NCBI RefSeq assembly: GCF_900129215.1
Contig: NZ_FQUQ01000002.1
Span: 434,001 to 498,000 of the forward strand
Direction of reading: 5' to 3'
Origin: Pedobacter caeni
Lineage (GTDB): Bacteria > Bacteroidota > Bacteroidia > Sphingobacteriales > Sphingobacteriaceae
Length of the DNA stretch: 64,000 nt
Shown here: positions 35,498 through 44,878 of the stretch, piece after piece
Numbering within the stretch: position 1 is the stretch's first letter
Layout: every line of letters begins with the position of its first letter
Notes under the pieces: model-generated
What the model was told of the DNA's origin: nothing
What the model saw: the letters and a program-made list of their open reading frames with translations, nothing else
The model's database searches: none
Position numbers and translations under genes: made by a program

Positions 35498-35526
35498 CCC
35501 CGTAAGGAGTACCGCTCTTTACGGGG
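35498..35526 (+). terminator. Hairpin after fahA
   Basis: CCCCGTAAGGAG/CTCTTTACGGGG is a 12-bp stem with one G-T pair and a 5-base loop. No T-run follows, so termination may be partial and leave the next gene co-transcribed. Confidence 0.6.
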
Positions 35527-35585
35527 TAAATTATCGGGTTAAAAAATTACAATTAGCCCCAAACTTCGGGCTAAAACAAAAGACT

Positions 35586-36473
35586 ATGCTGACGATTGAC
35601 GTAACCACACAAACTCCTGCCCAGTTGCAGAACTACTTGCAATATGCAATTGCACCAAGGCCCATCTGCTTTGCGACCACAATTGATAAGGATGGAAACA
35701 TCAATTTAAGCCCATTTAGCTTTTTCAATATGTTCAGTACCAATCCTCCGCTGTGTATCTTTTCACCTGCAAGGAGGGTGCGCGACAATACCACTAAACA
35801 TACGCTGGAAAATGTGCTGGAAGTAAAGGAATGTGTGATCAATATTGTCAACTATCCGATGGTTCAGCAAATGAGCCTGGCCAGTACAGAATATGCAAAG
35901 GGAGTGAATGAATTTGAGAAGTCGGGTTTTACCATGCTGCCTTCTCAATTGGTGAAACCACCAAGAGTAGCCGAAGCGCCTGTTCAGATGGAATGTACCA
36001 TCAGGGAAGTGATCCATCTTGGAGAAAATCCGGGTGCAGGAAACCTGATCCTTGCTGAGGTAAAACTGATCCATATTAAAGAAGAAATCCTGGATGCAGA
36101 TGGTAAGATCGACCAGGCGAAGATTGATCTTGTGGCGCGTTTGGGTGGAGACTGGTATTGCCGGGTAACCCCCGAAAACCTGTTCAAGGTTGCAAAACCT
36201 TTAACGACATTGGGAATAGGAGTGGATGCTTTGCCTTCGGCAGTAAGAAATTCCTATGTATTGAGTGGAAATGACCTTGGCATGCTTGGAAATGTAGAGC
36301 ACTTGCCTTCAGCCGAGGAAATCGATGCCATTATGCATCATGCTGCCGTAAAAGAAGTCCTGGATGCCACCATTGGCGATGCAGGCAACCGCGAGCGCGA
36401 ACTCCATGAGCTGGCCAAACAATGGTTGAAAGAAGGGAATGTGAATGAAGCGCTAAAAGTGGTTTTGCTATAG
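35586..36473 (+). CDS. Flavin reductase-like, FMN-binding split-barrel protein
   Basis: The 295-residue protein has the flavin reductase-like fold in its first 200 residues. P-R-P-I-C-F-A-T-T-I-D-K-D-G begins the FMN-binding barrel and L-S-P-F-S-F-F-N continues it. The last 90 residues form an extra helical extension beyond the usual 200-residue core. It follows fahA on the same strand, so it may belong to aromatic catabolism, possibly providing reduced flavin or acting on a catabolite. The function is not established. Confidence 0.82.
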   Translation: MLTIDVTTQTPAQLQNYLQYAIAPRPICFATTIDKDGNINLSPFSFFNMFSTNPPLCIFSPARRVRDNTTKHTLENVLEVKECVINIVNYPMVQQMSLASTEYAKGVNEFEKSGFTMLPSQLVKPPRVAEAPVQMECTIREVIHLGENPGAGNLILAEVKLIHIKEEILDADGKIDQAKIDLVARLGGDWYCRVTPENLFKVAKPLTTLGIGVDALPSAVRNSYVLSGNDLGMLGNVEHLPSAEEIDAIMHHAAVKEVLDATIGDAGNRERELHELAKQWLKEGNVNEALKVVLL

Positions 36474-36485
36474 CGCTAAATCGAG

Positions 36486-37025
36486 CTATTCTAAAATACT
36501 AACCAGTTTCATGAACCGCTTTTTATAAAAGCCATCATTTAAGCTCGTTACGGTCACTCCTTTGGCATGGCCTGAAGAAGAGTGGATGAATTTGATCTCA
36601 TCTCCCTCAACAGCGTAGACAATACCCACATGACCTACACGACGAACCCTGCTATTGCTACCTGTAAACAGGATCACATCACCCACCTGTGCATCTTCCA
36701 GTTTTTTAGCTTCGCCTTTAGCCGCAAACTCCCTGGAAGAACGGGGAACGTTAAAACCGAATTTCTGAAACACATAACTCACAAAACCAGAACAATCAAA
36801 ACCTCTTTTGGGATTGCTGGAAGCATAACGGTAAGGAATACCGATCATGGTTTTCGCATATTCCATCACCAGGTTCATGGATTTTGGTTTATCAGCAGGT
36901 AATGCAGGAGTAGTTTCTATGATTTTGGAAAGCAGTTCCTGATATTGAACGGCTACCGTGTTTTGCGCTTTTGCTGCAAAAACACTAACGGAAAGAAATA
37001 GGGATAGAATTATGCTTTTCTTCAT
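36486..37025 (-). CDS. NlpC/P60 C40-family cell-wall peptidase
   Basis: The 179-residue protein has a signal peptide (cleavage near A-K-A-Q, residue 21), then a compact NlpC/P60 domain. The catalytic triad is C78 in G-F-D-C-S-G-F-V, H132 in V-G-H-V-G-I-V and H148 in F-I-H-S-S. It would cut peptidoglycan stem peptides, typically between D-Glu and the diamino acid, in the periplasm. It has no SH3 domain. A large inverted repeat lies in its short upstream leader. Confidence 0.9.
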   Translation of the reverse strand: MKKSIILSLFLSVSVFAAKAQNTVAVQYQELLSKIIETTPALPADKPKSMNLVMEYAKTMIGIPYRYASSNPKRGFDCSGFVSYVFQKFGFNVPRSSREFAAKGEAKKLEDAQVGDVILFTGSNSRVRRVGHVGIVYAVEGDEIKFIHSSSGHAKGVTVTSLNDGFYKKRFMKLVSILE

Positions 37026-37032
37026 ATTATAG

Positions 37033-37060
37033 GGCTAAAGATATTAAAATATCCTTAGCC
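37033..37060 (-). promoter_or_regulatory. 13-bp inverted repeat upstream of the C40 peptidase
   Basis: GGCTAAAGATATT and AATATCCTTAGCC pair over 12 of 13 positions with a 2-base gap. It lies 8-35 bases before the peptidase start and after the SDR stop. It could be a weak terminator, an operator or a leader hairpin. No T-run follows. Confidence 0.5.
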
Positions 37061-37086
37061 TGTTTATAATGTTGATAACTTGATGA

Positions 37087-37788
37087 TTAAGGGGTGGTTA
37101 CGGCTACAGGAAGCACTTTTCCATTAAAAAACTTATGTCCTGTCCTTGCAAAATCCGCTACATATTTCCCCATTTCGAAAGCCATTACCGGCGATTGATA
37201 ACCAGGAAATGCCAGTTCCAGCATTTCTGTCTGCGCAGAACCCAGGGCCAGGCAATTGATTTTTATGCCGGTTTCAGCCAGCTCAAAAGCCAGACATTCC
37301 GTCAAGGTGTGCAACGCACTTTTGCTGGAAGAGTAGGCCGCAAGGCCAGGGAATTTAACACTGCCCTGAAAACCTCCCATACTGCCAATATTCACAATAT
37401 GGCTCCCTGAACCCATTAAAGGAAGCAGGTTCTGGATCATATTAAAATGTCCAACCACATTGCTTTCAAACATCTGGTATAAATCGGCTGCACCGGTTTC
37501 CAGAAAAGGTTTGTTGACCAATGCCCCTGCATTGTTGATCAGGATATCTACCGTACCTAATCTTTCTTTTAAGAAAGGAATCAGTGCGGCATAATCATCA
37601 TTTACAATGTCAAATTCTACAGGAAGTAATACGCAATCCGGATTGATTCCTTTTGCGATTTCCAGTAATTTACGCAGTTTGTCCGCAGAGCGGGCAATAC
37701 ATACGATTTTGTTGTCTTTATTCAGTGCAAATTCCAGGGCGGCTTCAAAGCCTATTCCACTGCTTGCACCTGTCAGTACTATATTCAT
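37087..37788 (-). CDS. Short-chain dehydrogenase/reductase
   Basis: The 233-residue enzyme has the classical SDR set: T-G-A-S-S-G-I-G (residues 6-13) for NAD(P), I-N-N-A-G, the catalytic Y-S-S-S-K, and a conserved substrate-loop region. It is cytosolic. Its start codon directly abuts the stop of the aromatic amino acid hydroxylase gene, so the pair is translationally coupled. An obvious idea is a reductase for the pterin cofactor of the hydroxylase, by analogy with dihydropteridine reductases, but the sequence alone cannot prove this. Confidence 0.88.
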   Translation of the reverse strand: MNIVLTGASSGIGFEAALEFALNKDNKIVCIARSADKLRKLLEIAKGINPDCVLLPVEFDIVNDDYAALIPFLKERLGTVDILINNAGALVNKPFLETGAADLYQMFESNVVGHFNMIQNLLPLMGSGSHIVNIGSMGGFQGSVKFPGLAAYSSSKSALHTLTECLAFELAETGIKINCLALGSAQTEMLELAFPGYQSPVMAFEMGKYVADFARTGHKFFNGKVLPVAVTTP

Positions 37789-39567
37789 CTAATCTTCTTC
37801 AGTAATCAATTGGCTCACCGGGTTTTCAATCACATGTAAACCATCTGTGATTAATTTACGGTGATCTGCTTCATTGGCAGCCTTTAGTTCCAGGTATACC
37901 CGAAGTTCTTTTTCAAGTTCAGTATCCAGTTTTTTATGGTAAATGATTTCCAGGATCTCTAAAGCAGCAAGCCAGTCGTAACGGTGTTCTGTCTTTAGTT
38001 CTTCAAATAAGGCAATACACTGTTCGTAATCTCTTTTTTCCTGTCTGATCGTACGGATCGCTTTATAAATGGCATGGAGCTTTTGAGTTTTCTCATCATA
38101 ACAAACTTTATGCGTCTGTTTATCACTAATGTGAGTGACTTCTTCGTAAGCATCTTTATCTGCTGCACCATTAAATACAGAAACTACTTTTTCTCCTATG
38201 GCCATGTCATAAGTGCCCCATTCCGGTTGGAAAAGCACATTGCCATTACTTTCTTTAACCGTACAACCTTCAAAAGCGATCAGTATGGTTTTACCACCAT
38301 GCTGGAGAATTTCCTTTACCGTTCCTGTCAGGTGAATCCCGCTGTCAAAAGTCAGGTCTGCAGCTTTCCCTGTGGCAATGCCCAGGTCCTGAAGTTCAGC
38401 AAGACTCTGGTTTTCCAGTACGATGCCATTTAAGCGGCCAACGGGAGAGGAGAAGCCATCTTTATGGTAAAGTTTACCATGTCCTTCCAGTTGTTTGCCC
38501 TCTACTGCCAGGGCTGATGGTCCTGTGGTTTTGATAAAAGTAAGCTCATCATCCCCATTCATGCCCATATCGCTGAAAACACCGGTCACCTGTAAGCCGG
38601 AACTGTATACCGCTGTTGCCGGATTTTTACATTCAATGGCTTTTGCCAGGCTTTCTGCACCACCGCGTCTGAAGGCCATGGTATCTGCAAAAGATTCTAA
38701 AACGTCAATCAGGTTTTGAAAGGTCTCTGTCACAAATAGTTGTGGTTGCGGTTTGGTGATGTCGTACTGTGCATTGATCGCATCTATGGTATACCATTTT
38801 TTTACCACATCATCTTTCATGCAGCTGGAACTTTCTCCGATAGAAGAAAGCAGGCCTGCGCCATAAATTTTAGGTTCTTCCAGTGTACCGATCAGGCCGT
38901 ATTCTACGGTCCACCAATGCAGACGGCCCAATAATGCCATTTCAGAAGGTTCGCCCATATTCTCGGCTACGATCTGTAAGTGCTTTTCTGCTTTTGCAAT
39001 TTCCTGTTCAGGTGCATCCGCAGATTCTTTCAGGATAGAAAGGTTGCGGATGGCCTCGTAAAGCTCAAAATCTTTTGAAGAGAACATCGCTTTAGCACCT
39101 ATAGAGCCAAAATAGCTCAGGTAACTGTTGTAGTCTTCATCCGCAATAATCGGTGCGTGTCCTGCCGACTCATGGATGATATCCGGAGCCGGTGTATATT
39201 CAATATGGTTGATCTGACGGATATCTGCCGCAATCACCAATACTTTGTAAGCCTGGTATTCCATGAATGCTGCAGGAGGGATAAATCCGTCTACGGTAAC
39301 CGCACCCCAGCCTATTTTGCCGAGGTTATCATTCATGGTTTGTAAATTTGGGATATACTCTATACTCAGACCTGCACGTTGCAAGCCTTTGATATAAGGA
39401 TAATACGCTACATGTTTCAGGTAGCTGTAGTTCTGGCGCATTACATAGCGCCAAACAGCCTGATCGATTGGCGTATATTTTTCGTAATGCTGCTCTACAA
39501 TAAATTGCCTTAAATGCTTTGGAAGCTTAGCTACTTGTGGATTGTTAAAGTCATTAAAATCACTCAT
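37789..39567 (-). CDS. Aromatic amino acid hydroxylase with long C-terminal extension
   Basis: The 592-residue protein opens with a pterin-dependent aromatic amino acid hydroxylase domain (about residues 10-310). Iron ligands are H132 and H137 in I-H-E-S-A-G-H-A-P, and E222 in V-E-Y-G-L-I-G. It most likely makes tyrosine from phenylalanine for the HppD/HmgA/FahA route nearby. Bacterial phenylalanine hydroxylases usually have about 260-300 residues, so the 280-residue C-terminus is additional. It is beta-rich, then helical, with no recognised domain. The gene is coupled to a short-chain dehydrogenase downstream. Confidence 0.88.
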   Translation of the reverse strand: MSDFNDFNNPQVAKLPKHLRQFIVEQHYEKYTPIDQAVWRYVMRQNYSYLKHVAYYPYIKGLQRAGLSIEYIPNLQTMNDNLGKIGWGAVTVDGFIPPAAFMEYQAYKVLVIAADIRQINHIEYTPAPDIIHESAGHAPIIADEDYNSYLSYFGSIGAKAMFSSKDFELYEAIRNLSILKESADAPEQEIAKAEKHLQIVAENMGEPSEMALLGRLHWWTVEYGLIGTLEEPKIYGAGLLSSIGESSSCMKDDVVKKWYTIDAINAQYDITKPQPQLFVTETFQNLIDVLESFADTMAFRRGGAESLAKAIECKNPATAVYSSGLQVTGVFSDMGMNGDDELTFIKTTGPSALAVEGKQLEGHGKLYHKDGFSSPVGRLNGIVLENQSLAELQDLGIATGKAADLTFDSGIHLTGTVKEILQHGGKTILIAFEGCTVKESNGNVLFQPEWGTYDMAIGEKVVSVFNGAADKDAYEEVTHISDKQTHKVCYDEKTQKLHAIYKAIRTIRQEKRDYEQCIALFEELKTEHRYDWLAALEILEIIYHKKLDTELEKELRVYLELKAANEADHRKLITDGLHVIENPVSQLITEED

Positions 39568-39671
39568 TACGTGTGTTGTTTAGTATCGAGCCTAATATAA
39601 GAAAATCTATCCCTTCCCCTAAAAAAACAGAGGTAGATTTGATAAAAATAACGGTAAACAGACAAGTTGTA

Positions 39672-40157
39672 TTATTTTCTGACTTTAAATGTAAAGTACT
39701 TCTGGGAAAAATAACTGAACACGGTGAGCACCGTTGTGATGATGATTTTTGAAATTGTCGGATAAAAACCAAAGGCTTCGACCAGGACTTTCAGCATGGC
39801 AAGATTCAGCAGGATATTGGTGGTAAAGACAGAAGCATAACGGAACAACTGGATTCTCCCTTTCAGATTGGATTTTGTGAATATCAGGTATTTATTGAGG
39901 ATAAAACCAATACAAAAGGTAATTAGAGATTCAATAGCCAATGCAGCAACGGGAGCCGTAATTAGCCGGGGCAGGTAAGGCAGGGATAATTGGACATCCT
40001 TCTGTTGTAATATCCAGTTATAGGCGATATAGTACACCACAATTCCGGAAGCTGCAGTTGTCCCCCCTGATACCAGATACCGGAACGTATGCAAGGATAA
40101 CCAGCGGGAAAAAGGAGGATAAAAGAAATCTATTAATCTTAATAATGCTTTGCGCAT
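39672..40157 (-). CDS. GtrA-family membrane protein
   Basis: The 161-residue protein has four membrane helices and the GtrA-type R-Y-L-V-S-G-G-T-T-A start. GtrA-like proteins help flip lipid-linked sugars or related glycolipid precursors at the inner membrane. It starts two bases after the stop of an LTA-synthase-like gene on the same strand, so they are a unit, and a role in surface polymer or glycolipid assembly is a reasonable inference. Confidence 0.85.
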   Translation of the reverse strand: MRKALLRLIDFFYPPFSRWLSLHTFRYLVSGGTTAASGIVVYYIAYNWILQQKDVQLSLPYLPRLITAPVAALAIESLITFCIGFILNKYLIFTKSNLKGRIQLFRYASVFTTNILLNLAMLKVLVEAFGFYPTISKIIITTVLTVFSYFSQKYFTFKVRK

Positions 40158-40159
40158 GC

Positions 40160-42097
40160 CTATTTGTAGGTTAATTTATTCTCTATCATCCTGTTGTTGT
40201 ATTGCTGCTTGAAGGCTTTTAAGTTCTTTTCGAGTTTTTCTGCAATCAAGGGTTCTGTCTTTAGAATATTGTGTTGAACCAGGCGGTCTGTTTTTAAATT
40301 ATACAAGGCCAGGTTTTCCTTTCCGTCATTGACCAGGTAATAGTCGCCCATATAAAAATTGAAAGTACCGTCATTATTGTTCACCACAAAGTTATCCGTT
40401 TTTTTATCAAATGCATCAAAACCGAAAGAGAAATACGGTTTATCATAATGCAGGTAGTTCAATACGGTAGGCATGATGTCCAGCTGCTGAACGAGTCGGT
40501 CTGCTTTTCCTTTTAGCTCTCCTCCCGGACGGTAGAACAGGATTGGTATAGAGAAATATCCCGGAGTATTCTGGTATTCAGGCAAGTAAGATACTGTCGC
40601 ATGGTCTGCACAGAGCACAAACAGCGTGTTTTTATACCATGGCATTTTTGCGGCTTTGTTGAAGAAATTGCGCAGGGCCATGTCGGTATAACCCAGGGGT
40701 TCCTGTACAGGAAGCGGCCCTTTGGGAAATTTGCCCTTATATTCATCCGGAACACGAAAAGGATGATGAGAAGATAAAGAGAAGAAACTGGCAAAGAACG
40801 GTTGTTTTAAGGTATTGATCTCATCGGCCATAAACTGCATAAAAGGATCATCCCATATCCCCCAGGTACCGTCAGAGTCTCCCTTTTTCTGGTACTCATT
40901 TTCTCCGAAATATTTTTTAATCCCCGCAAGGTGGGTATAGGAAGAGAAACCCATAGAACCATTTGGTGCGCCATGAAAAAATGCAGTCTCATAACCCTTC
41001 TCTCCTAAAAGCTGGGCAACACTCGTCGTTTTATTGCTGGAATAAATGGAAAGTACGAATGGCTCATTGATAGAAGGGATTCCGGTAATGACCGAAGGCA
41101 GGGCATCAATGGATTTACGTCCATTGGCAAAGGTATGGCTAAAAGTAAAGCTTTCGCTAACCAAAGAATCCAGGAAAGGGGTATAGCCCTTATATGTGCC
41201 ATTCAATACATCTTTGTTGAGGCTGCCCACATGTTCCTTGCCGAGACTTTCAATAATCAAAAAGACGACATTTAAATTTTTGAAATTACCGGTATCTACC
41301 GGCTGATGAATAGGCGTATAAATGGAATTCAACGTTTGTTCATCATAATAATTTAAAGGTTTTAACTTGCTTACCTTAAGGGTTCTGATAATTGCGAAAG
41401 GCGTATTGAGCACCAGGGCCATTTGATCCGGAGTATCTACAAATTCACCGGCATTGCTGAGTGTGATTGGCCTTGTGCCAAAGCCCCATCCGCCACGGAC
41501 ACCTGTAAGGCACATTAAAGCAATGGCAACCATCAATACGGTATGTAAAAGATAGACCGGCCATGTAAATTTCACGGTTTTTTTAACCTTCACCAATTGA
41601 TAGAGCTTGCTAAAACCCCAGATGAATACTGCAAGAAGAACCAGCAGGTACCAGTAATCTCTTAAGAAGTCCCCGAACAACTTCATCTTATTCTGCTCAT
41701 TACTGAACTGGCCGAATACGGTTGCCGTAGTTCTCTTTAGGGTGAATTTATAATAGACGAAATCAATCAGGTTGGCGATGATACCGATGCTGTTACTGAT
41801 CAGGAACAGCCACTTGCAGAACTTTTGAAAGCCTTCATTATAGCGAAAAGGGAAGGGGATCACATGCAATAGGATGTAAATGATATTGATGTAAATTAAG
41901 GCAGAAGTATCAAACTTTAGTCCACCCCAAAGGATATACAGGTATTTGGGAAGCGTGATGTTTTGAAAAAGACCCTGATTAAAAATATAAAAGCCAATTC
42001 TACAAAGGGTATATAGGAACAGCAATATTAAGAAGCGGTAGGCCAGTACCAGATATAGGTTCAGCCCTGTAGTATCTTTTATTTTCAAAGTTTTCAT
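40160..42097 (-). CDS. LTA synthase-family membrane sulfatase/phosphotransferase
   Basis: The 645-residue protein has five N-terminal membrane helices (about residues 12-200) and a periplasmic sulfatase-fold domain (about 273-560). Metal and catalytic signs are E283 in L-I-I-E-S-L-G and the nucleophile region F-A-N-G-R-K-S329, where LtaS enzymes usually have Thr. These enzymes transfer phosphoglycerol or phosphoethanolamine to surface glycans or lipids. Gram-negative homologues modify periplasmic glucans or lipid A. GtrA follows it in the operon. TAAATTTG, a -7 element, precedes the start. Confidence 0.87.
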   Translation of the reverse strand: MKTLKIKDTTGLNLYLVLAYRFLILLFLYTLCRIGFYIFNQGLFQNITLPKYLYILWGGLKFDTSALIYINIIYILLHVIPFPFRYNEGFQKFCKWLFLISNSIGIIANLIDFVYYKFTLKRTTATVFGQFSNEQNKMKLFGDFLRDYWYLLVLLAVFIWGFSKLYQLVKVKKTVKFTWPVYLLHTVLMVAIALMCLTGVRGGWGFGTRPITLSNAGEFVDTPDQMALVLNTPFAIIRTLKVSKLKPLNYYDEQTLNSIYTPIHQPVDTGNFKNLNVVFLIIESLGKEHVGSLNKDVLNGTYKGYTPFLDSLVSESFTFSHTFANGRKSIDALPSVITGIPSINEPFVLSIYSSNKTTSVAQLLGEKGYETAFFHGAPNGSMGFSSYTHLAGIKKYFGENEYQKKGDSDGTWGIWDDPFMQFMADEINTLKQPFFASFFSLSSHHPFRVPDEYKGKFPKGPLPVQEPLGYTDMALRNFFNKAAKMPWYKNTLFVLCADHATVSYLPEYQNTPGYFSIPILFYRPGGELKGKADRLVQQLDIMPTVLNYLHYDKPYFSFGFDAFDKKTDNFVVNNNDGTFNFYMGDYYLVNDGKENLALYNLKTDRLVQHNILKTEPLIAEKLEKNLKAFKQQYNNRMIENKLTYK

Positions 42098-42197
42098 TTT
42101 AGCACCGCAAATTTAGGTATTGATAACGATTTATTGATGATTAATTAATATGCGGAATGTATATGAGTTAAAGCGGAGATGCGGGAAGAAAACAAAA

Positions 42198-42225
42198 GGG
42201 CTATTTCCTCTTGAAGAAATAGCCC
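42198..42225 (-). terminator. Intrinsic terminator of the GltB-like gene
   Basis: GGGCTATTTC/GAAATAGCCC is a perfect 10-bp stem with an 8-base loop, followed on the minus strand by TTTTGTTTTC. Confidence 0.88.
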
Positions 42226-42257
42226 CCTTTATAATTTTTAAACCGATTGGAATTTAC

Positions 42258-43781
42258 TTAAGAGAAGTAAATGTCTTTGAAGTTCAAGGTTTTTGTCGTG
42301 TCAATCCTTCTGTTGAAACGTTCCGGTTTAATCTCAGACAGGGTATCAAAGCCGCAGGCTTCCATTAACTCTATCGTAGCATGAACCGTGTTTTTGTGGA
42401 AATTGGCCACCCGGTGTTTTTTATCGGTCACGTCAATTCCTTTAAACAAGCTCTTATCCTGAGTGGCGATACCTACCGGACATTTACCGCTATCGCATTT
42501 CAGGGCCTGAATACAACCTAAGGCCATCATCATTCCTCTCGCACTGTAACAGGCATCCGCTCCAAGGGCAACGACCCTCATGATGTCAAATCCGGTGATG
42601 ATTTTTCCGGAAGCAAGGAGCTTAATGTCATCCCTGAGGCCATATTTCTTAAGTGTAATGTTGACAAAAGCAAGGGCATCCAGTAAAGGCATTCCTACAT
42701 AATCCGTATATTCAAGAGGTGCTGCTCCTGTTCCACCTTCAGCACCGTCAATGGTAATAAAATCGGGAGAGATCCTGGTCAGCGACATCGCTTCACAGAT
42801 GTCCACAAATTCCTGTTTGCTTCCGATACATAACTTGAAACCTACTGGTTTACCCCCAGAAAGCTCACGCAGCTGCTGAATAAAGCGCATCAATCCCGTT
42901 GCATTAGAGAAGGTACTATGTGCTGGCGGGGATAGAATGGTTGTTCCGGCTACCACATTTCTGATTTCTGCAATTTCAGGAGTGTTTTTCGCGGCAGGTA
43001 AAATACCACCATGCCCCGGTTTTGCACCCTGAGATAATTTCAGCTCAATCATTCTTACATATTCTCTTTTGGAGTTTTTCTGGAATAGCGCAGGGTCAAA
43101 CTTTCCTTCTGCATCTCTGCATCCGAAATATCCTGTACCTACCTGCCAGATCAGATCGCCGCCACCTTTAACGTGATATGGACTGATTCCTCCTTCTCCG
43201 GTATTGTGGGCAAACTTATTGAGACTGGCCCCATTGCTTAAAGACTGGATGGCCGTTTTACTTAAAGCACCAAAGCTCATTGCGCCGATGTTCAGGATGC
43301 TCAGGTCGTAAGGTTGCAGACAATGCTGTCCGCCAACTTTTACCCTCAGGTCCATATTGGCTAATTTTTTAGGGTAAATGCTATGAGAAACCCATTCGTA
43401 TCCTTCCTGATATGGATCTACCTGCATCCCGAAGGCTACAGTTTCTCTTTCATTTTTTGCTCTTTGATATACAATAGAGCGCTGGCGACGGTTGAAAGGT
43501 TTTCCATCCAATTCCGATTCGAAGAAATACTGACGCATCTCCGGACGGATCGATTCAAAGAAATAACGTAAGCGGCCAATCACCGGATAATTGCGTAATA
43601 CAGCATGTTTCGACTGAAATCGGTCGTAAGCCAGTGCGGTGACCAGAATAATTGGCAAGGCAACCAATAGGTAGAACGCAGATTTCTGATAAAATGCGTT
43701 TACGATTAAAGCAACAATGCCTAGTAAGGCGATCCAAAGAAATACTGTTCCAAGTAAGGAACGAAGTTCTTTTTGTTTCAT
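42258..43781 (-). CDS. FMN-binding glutamate synthase-family protein, membrane-linked
   Basis: The 507-residue protein has two N-terminal membrane helices (about residues 12-53) and a GltB-type alpha/beta barrel with FMN and iron-sulfur parts. Its C-x5-C-x4-C cluster in G-C-I-Q-A-L-K-C-D-S-G-K-C-P-V-G matches the [3Fe-4S] site of glutamate synthase. It lacks the amidotransferase domain, so it is not a complete glutamate synthase. Similar proteins are annotated only as FMN-binding glutamate synthase family. A membrane-bound oxidoreductase using another amino or keto compound is plausible. It has its own terminator and a long leader. Confidence 0.85.
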   Translation of the reverse strand: MKQKELRSLLGTVFLWIALLGIVALIVNAFYQKSAFYLLVALPIILVTALAYDRFQSKHAVLRNYPVIGRLRYFFESIRPEMRQYFFESELDGKPFNRRQRSIVYQRAKNERETVAFGMQVDPYQEGYEWVSHSIYPKKLANMDLRVKVGGQHCLQPYDLSILNIGAMSFGALSKTAIQSLSNGASLNKFAHNTGEGGISPYHVKGGGDLIWQVGTGYFGCRDAEGKFDPALFQKNSKREYVRMIELKLSQGAKPGHGGILPAAKNTPEIAEIRNVVAGTTILSPPAHSTFSNATGLMRFIQQLRELSGGKPVGFKLCIGSKQEFVDICEAMSLTRISPDFITIDGAEGGTGAAPLEYTDYVGMPLLDALAFVNITLKKYGLRDDIKLLASGKIITGFDIMRVVALGADACYSARGMMMALGCIQALKCDSGKCPVGIATQDKSLFKGIDVTDKKHRVANFHKNTVHATIELMEACGFDTLSEIKPERFNRRIDTTKTLNFKDIYFS

Positions 43782-44106
43782 AAATTGAGAATAAATAAAA
43801 GAAAAATGATCAGACTGACAGGAATAATGAATGAATGGTCATCAGCCTTCAGTATGATTTAAATGGTGATTTTGATAAATGAACGGGCCCCTGAATCAAA
43901 AATCTTATGGTGAAAGATTCGGGGCGGAGAGAATAAAGTCCCGACAGGTACTCTGAAAAACAAAGCCAAAGGCATAGTTGTCTCTTACATATCTTCGGAA
44001 ACGCCTGTATACAGTTATGTATTTACCCTCACTTGCTTTCATCGGGCAAAGCTCGGCACCTTTTTCATCAATTCAAAGCAATTCCAGGTTATTTAATTGT
44101 AAATAA
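43782..44106. other. Long leader/intergenic region upstream of the GltB-like gene
   Basis: This 325-base stretch lies between the GltB-like gene and the CAP gene (both minus). A 45-codon ATG frame on the minus strand (43905-44042) fills part of it; it encodes a basic peptide rich in Arg, Tyr and Phe. No riboswitch class I know is recognisable. It may be a leader peptide or a gene remnant. Confidence 0.4.
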
Positions 44107-44796
44107 TTATTCGGGCAGGGATACAAAGTCGATTACTGCACAATACCGGTAGCGTTTATGCGGCTGAATGCTCAGGCCTACAGTATTTAGTTTTGAAGAG
44201 GTATTGAGGATGAGTTTTCTATGGCCCAGGTTTGCAACCCCCTTGTCGAGCAGTAACATACATACATTTGCGAGGCCGGAAGTAAAGCCGAAAGCCAGGC
44301 ATTCCCCATTGGATTTATTGGGATATATCTTTCCGATCCGCTGGTTAACCGTACGTCCATCCTTGGAAGTATGTCCTGCAAAATTATTTCTGTTCAGGTC
44401 TTTTGCATGTTGTTTTGCCACAATACTTAGCGCTTCATCAGGCCAGAACACAGGTAAATTCTTAACATTTTCCAGGTCCCTGCGTAAACTTTTGTAGTAA
44501 CTGTCGTTTCTGCTCACTTTTACCTCATCGTAATTTCCATACTGCTGCATCTGGCGGTTATGCAGGTCTACGAATTCCTGAAAATAGGTGTCGAAGAATC
44601 TTGCCCCATCCATTCTGGCAAGGTTCAGATAAATGACCATATCCTTTTCTTCAGCAGTGAGGTAATCTGCATCACCCGCTGTGTTTGCCATTCTTAACTC
44701 TTCTTTTGTCCAGCTGTCATCAGGATCCCATTGCTGAACAGAACTGGAAGAGAACAGAGGAAGTAAGAGACAAAGGGTAAGTGTGAGTATTTTCAT
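44107..44796 (-). CDS. Secreted CAP-domain (SCP-like) protein
   Basis: The 229-residue protein has a signal peptide (about residues 1-20) and a CAP domain (about 50-225). The family signature is seen as A-K-Q-H-A-K-D-L, G-H-T-S-K-D-G and G-H-R-K-L-I-L. Two histidines and acidic residues line the CAP pocket. Bacterial CAP proteins are secreted or periplasmic and are suspected proteases or binding proteins; no function is settled. It is monocistronic as far as seen. Confidence 0.85.
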   Translation of the reverse strand: MKILTLTLCLLLPLFSSSSVQQWDPDDSWTKEELRMANTAGDADYLTAEEKDMVIYLNLARMDGARFFDTYFQEFVDLHNRQMQQYGNYDEVKVSRNDSYYKSLRRDLENVKNLPVFWPDEALSIVAKQHAKDLNRNNFAGHTSKDGRTVNQRIGKIYPNKSNGECLAFGFTSGLANVCMLLLDKGVANLGHRKLILNTSSKLNTVGLSIQPHKRYRYCAVIDFVSLPE

Positions 44797-44878
44797 CAGC
44801 GCTTTAACGCAAAAAACCGGCCATCTTGTATGGTTTGTATCTTATTATTTAAAGAAGTACAGGATTGCCTGACAAAGA

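Noticed and set aside
43860..44060. Possible riboswitch upstream of the GltB-like gene (a GCCCGATGAAA-like stretch recalled SAM-I)
   Set aside because: The neighbouring conserved SAM-I helices and kink-turn sequences are absent.
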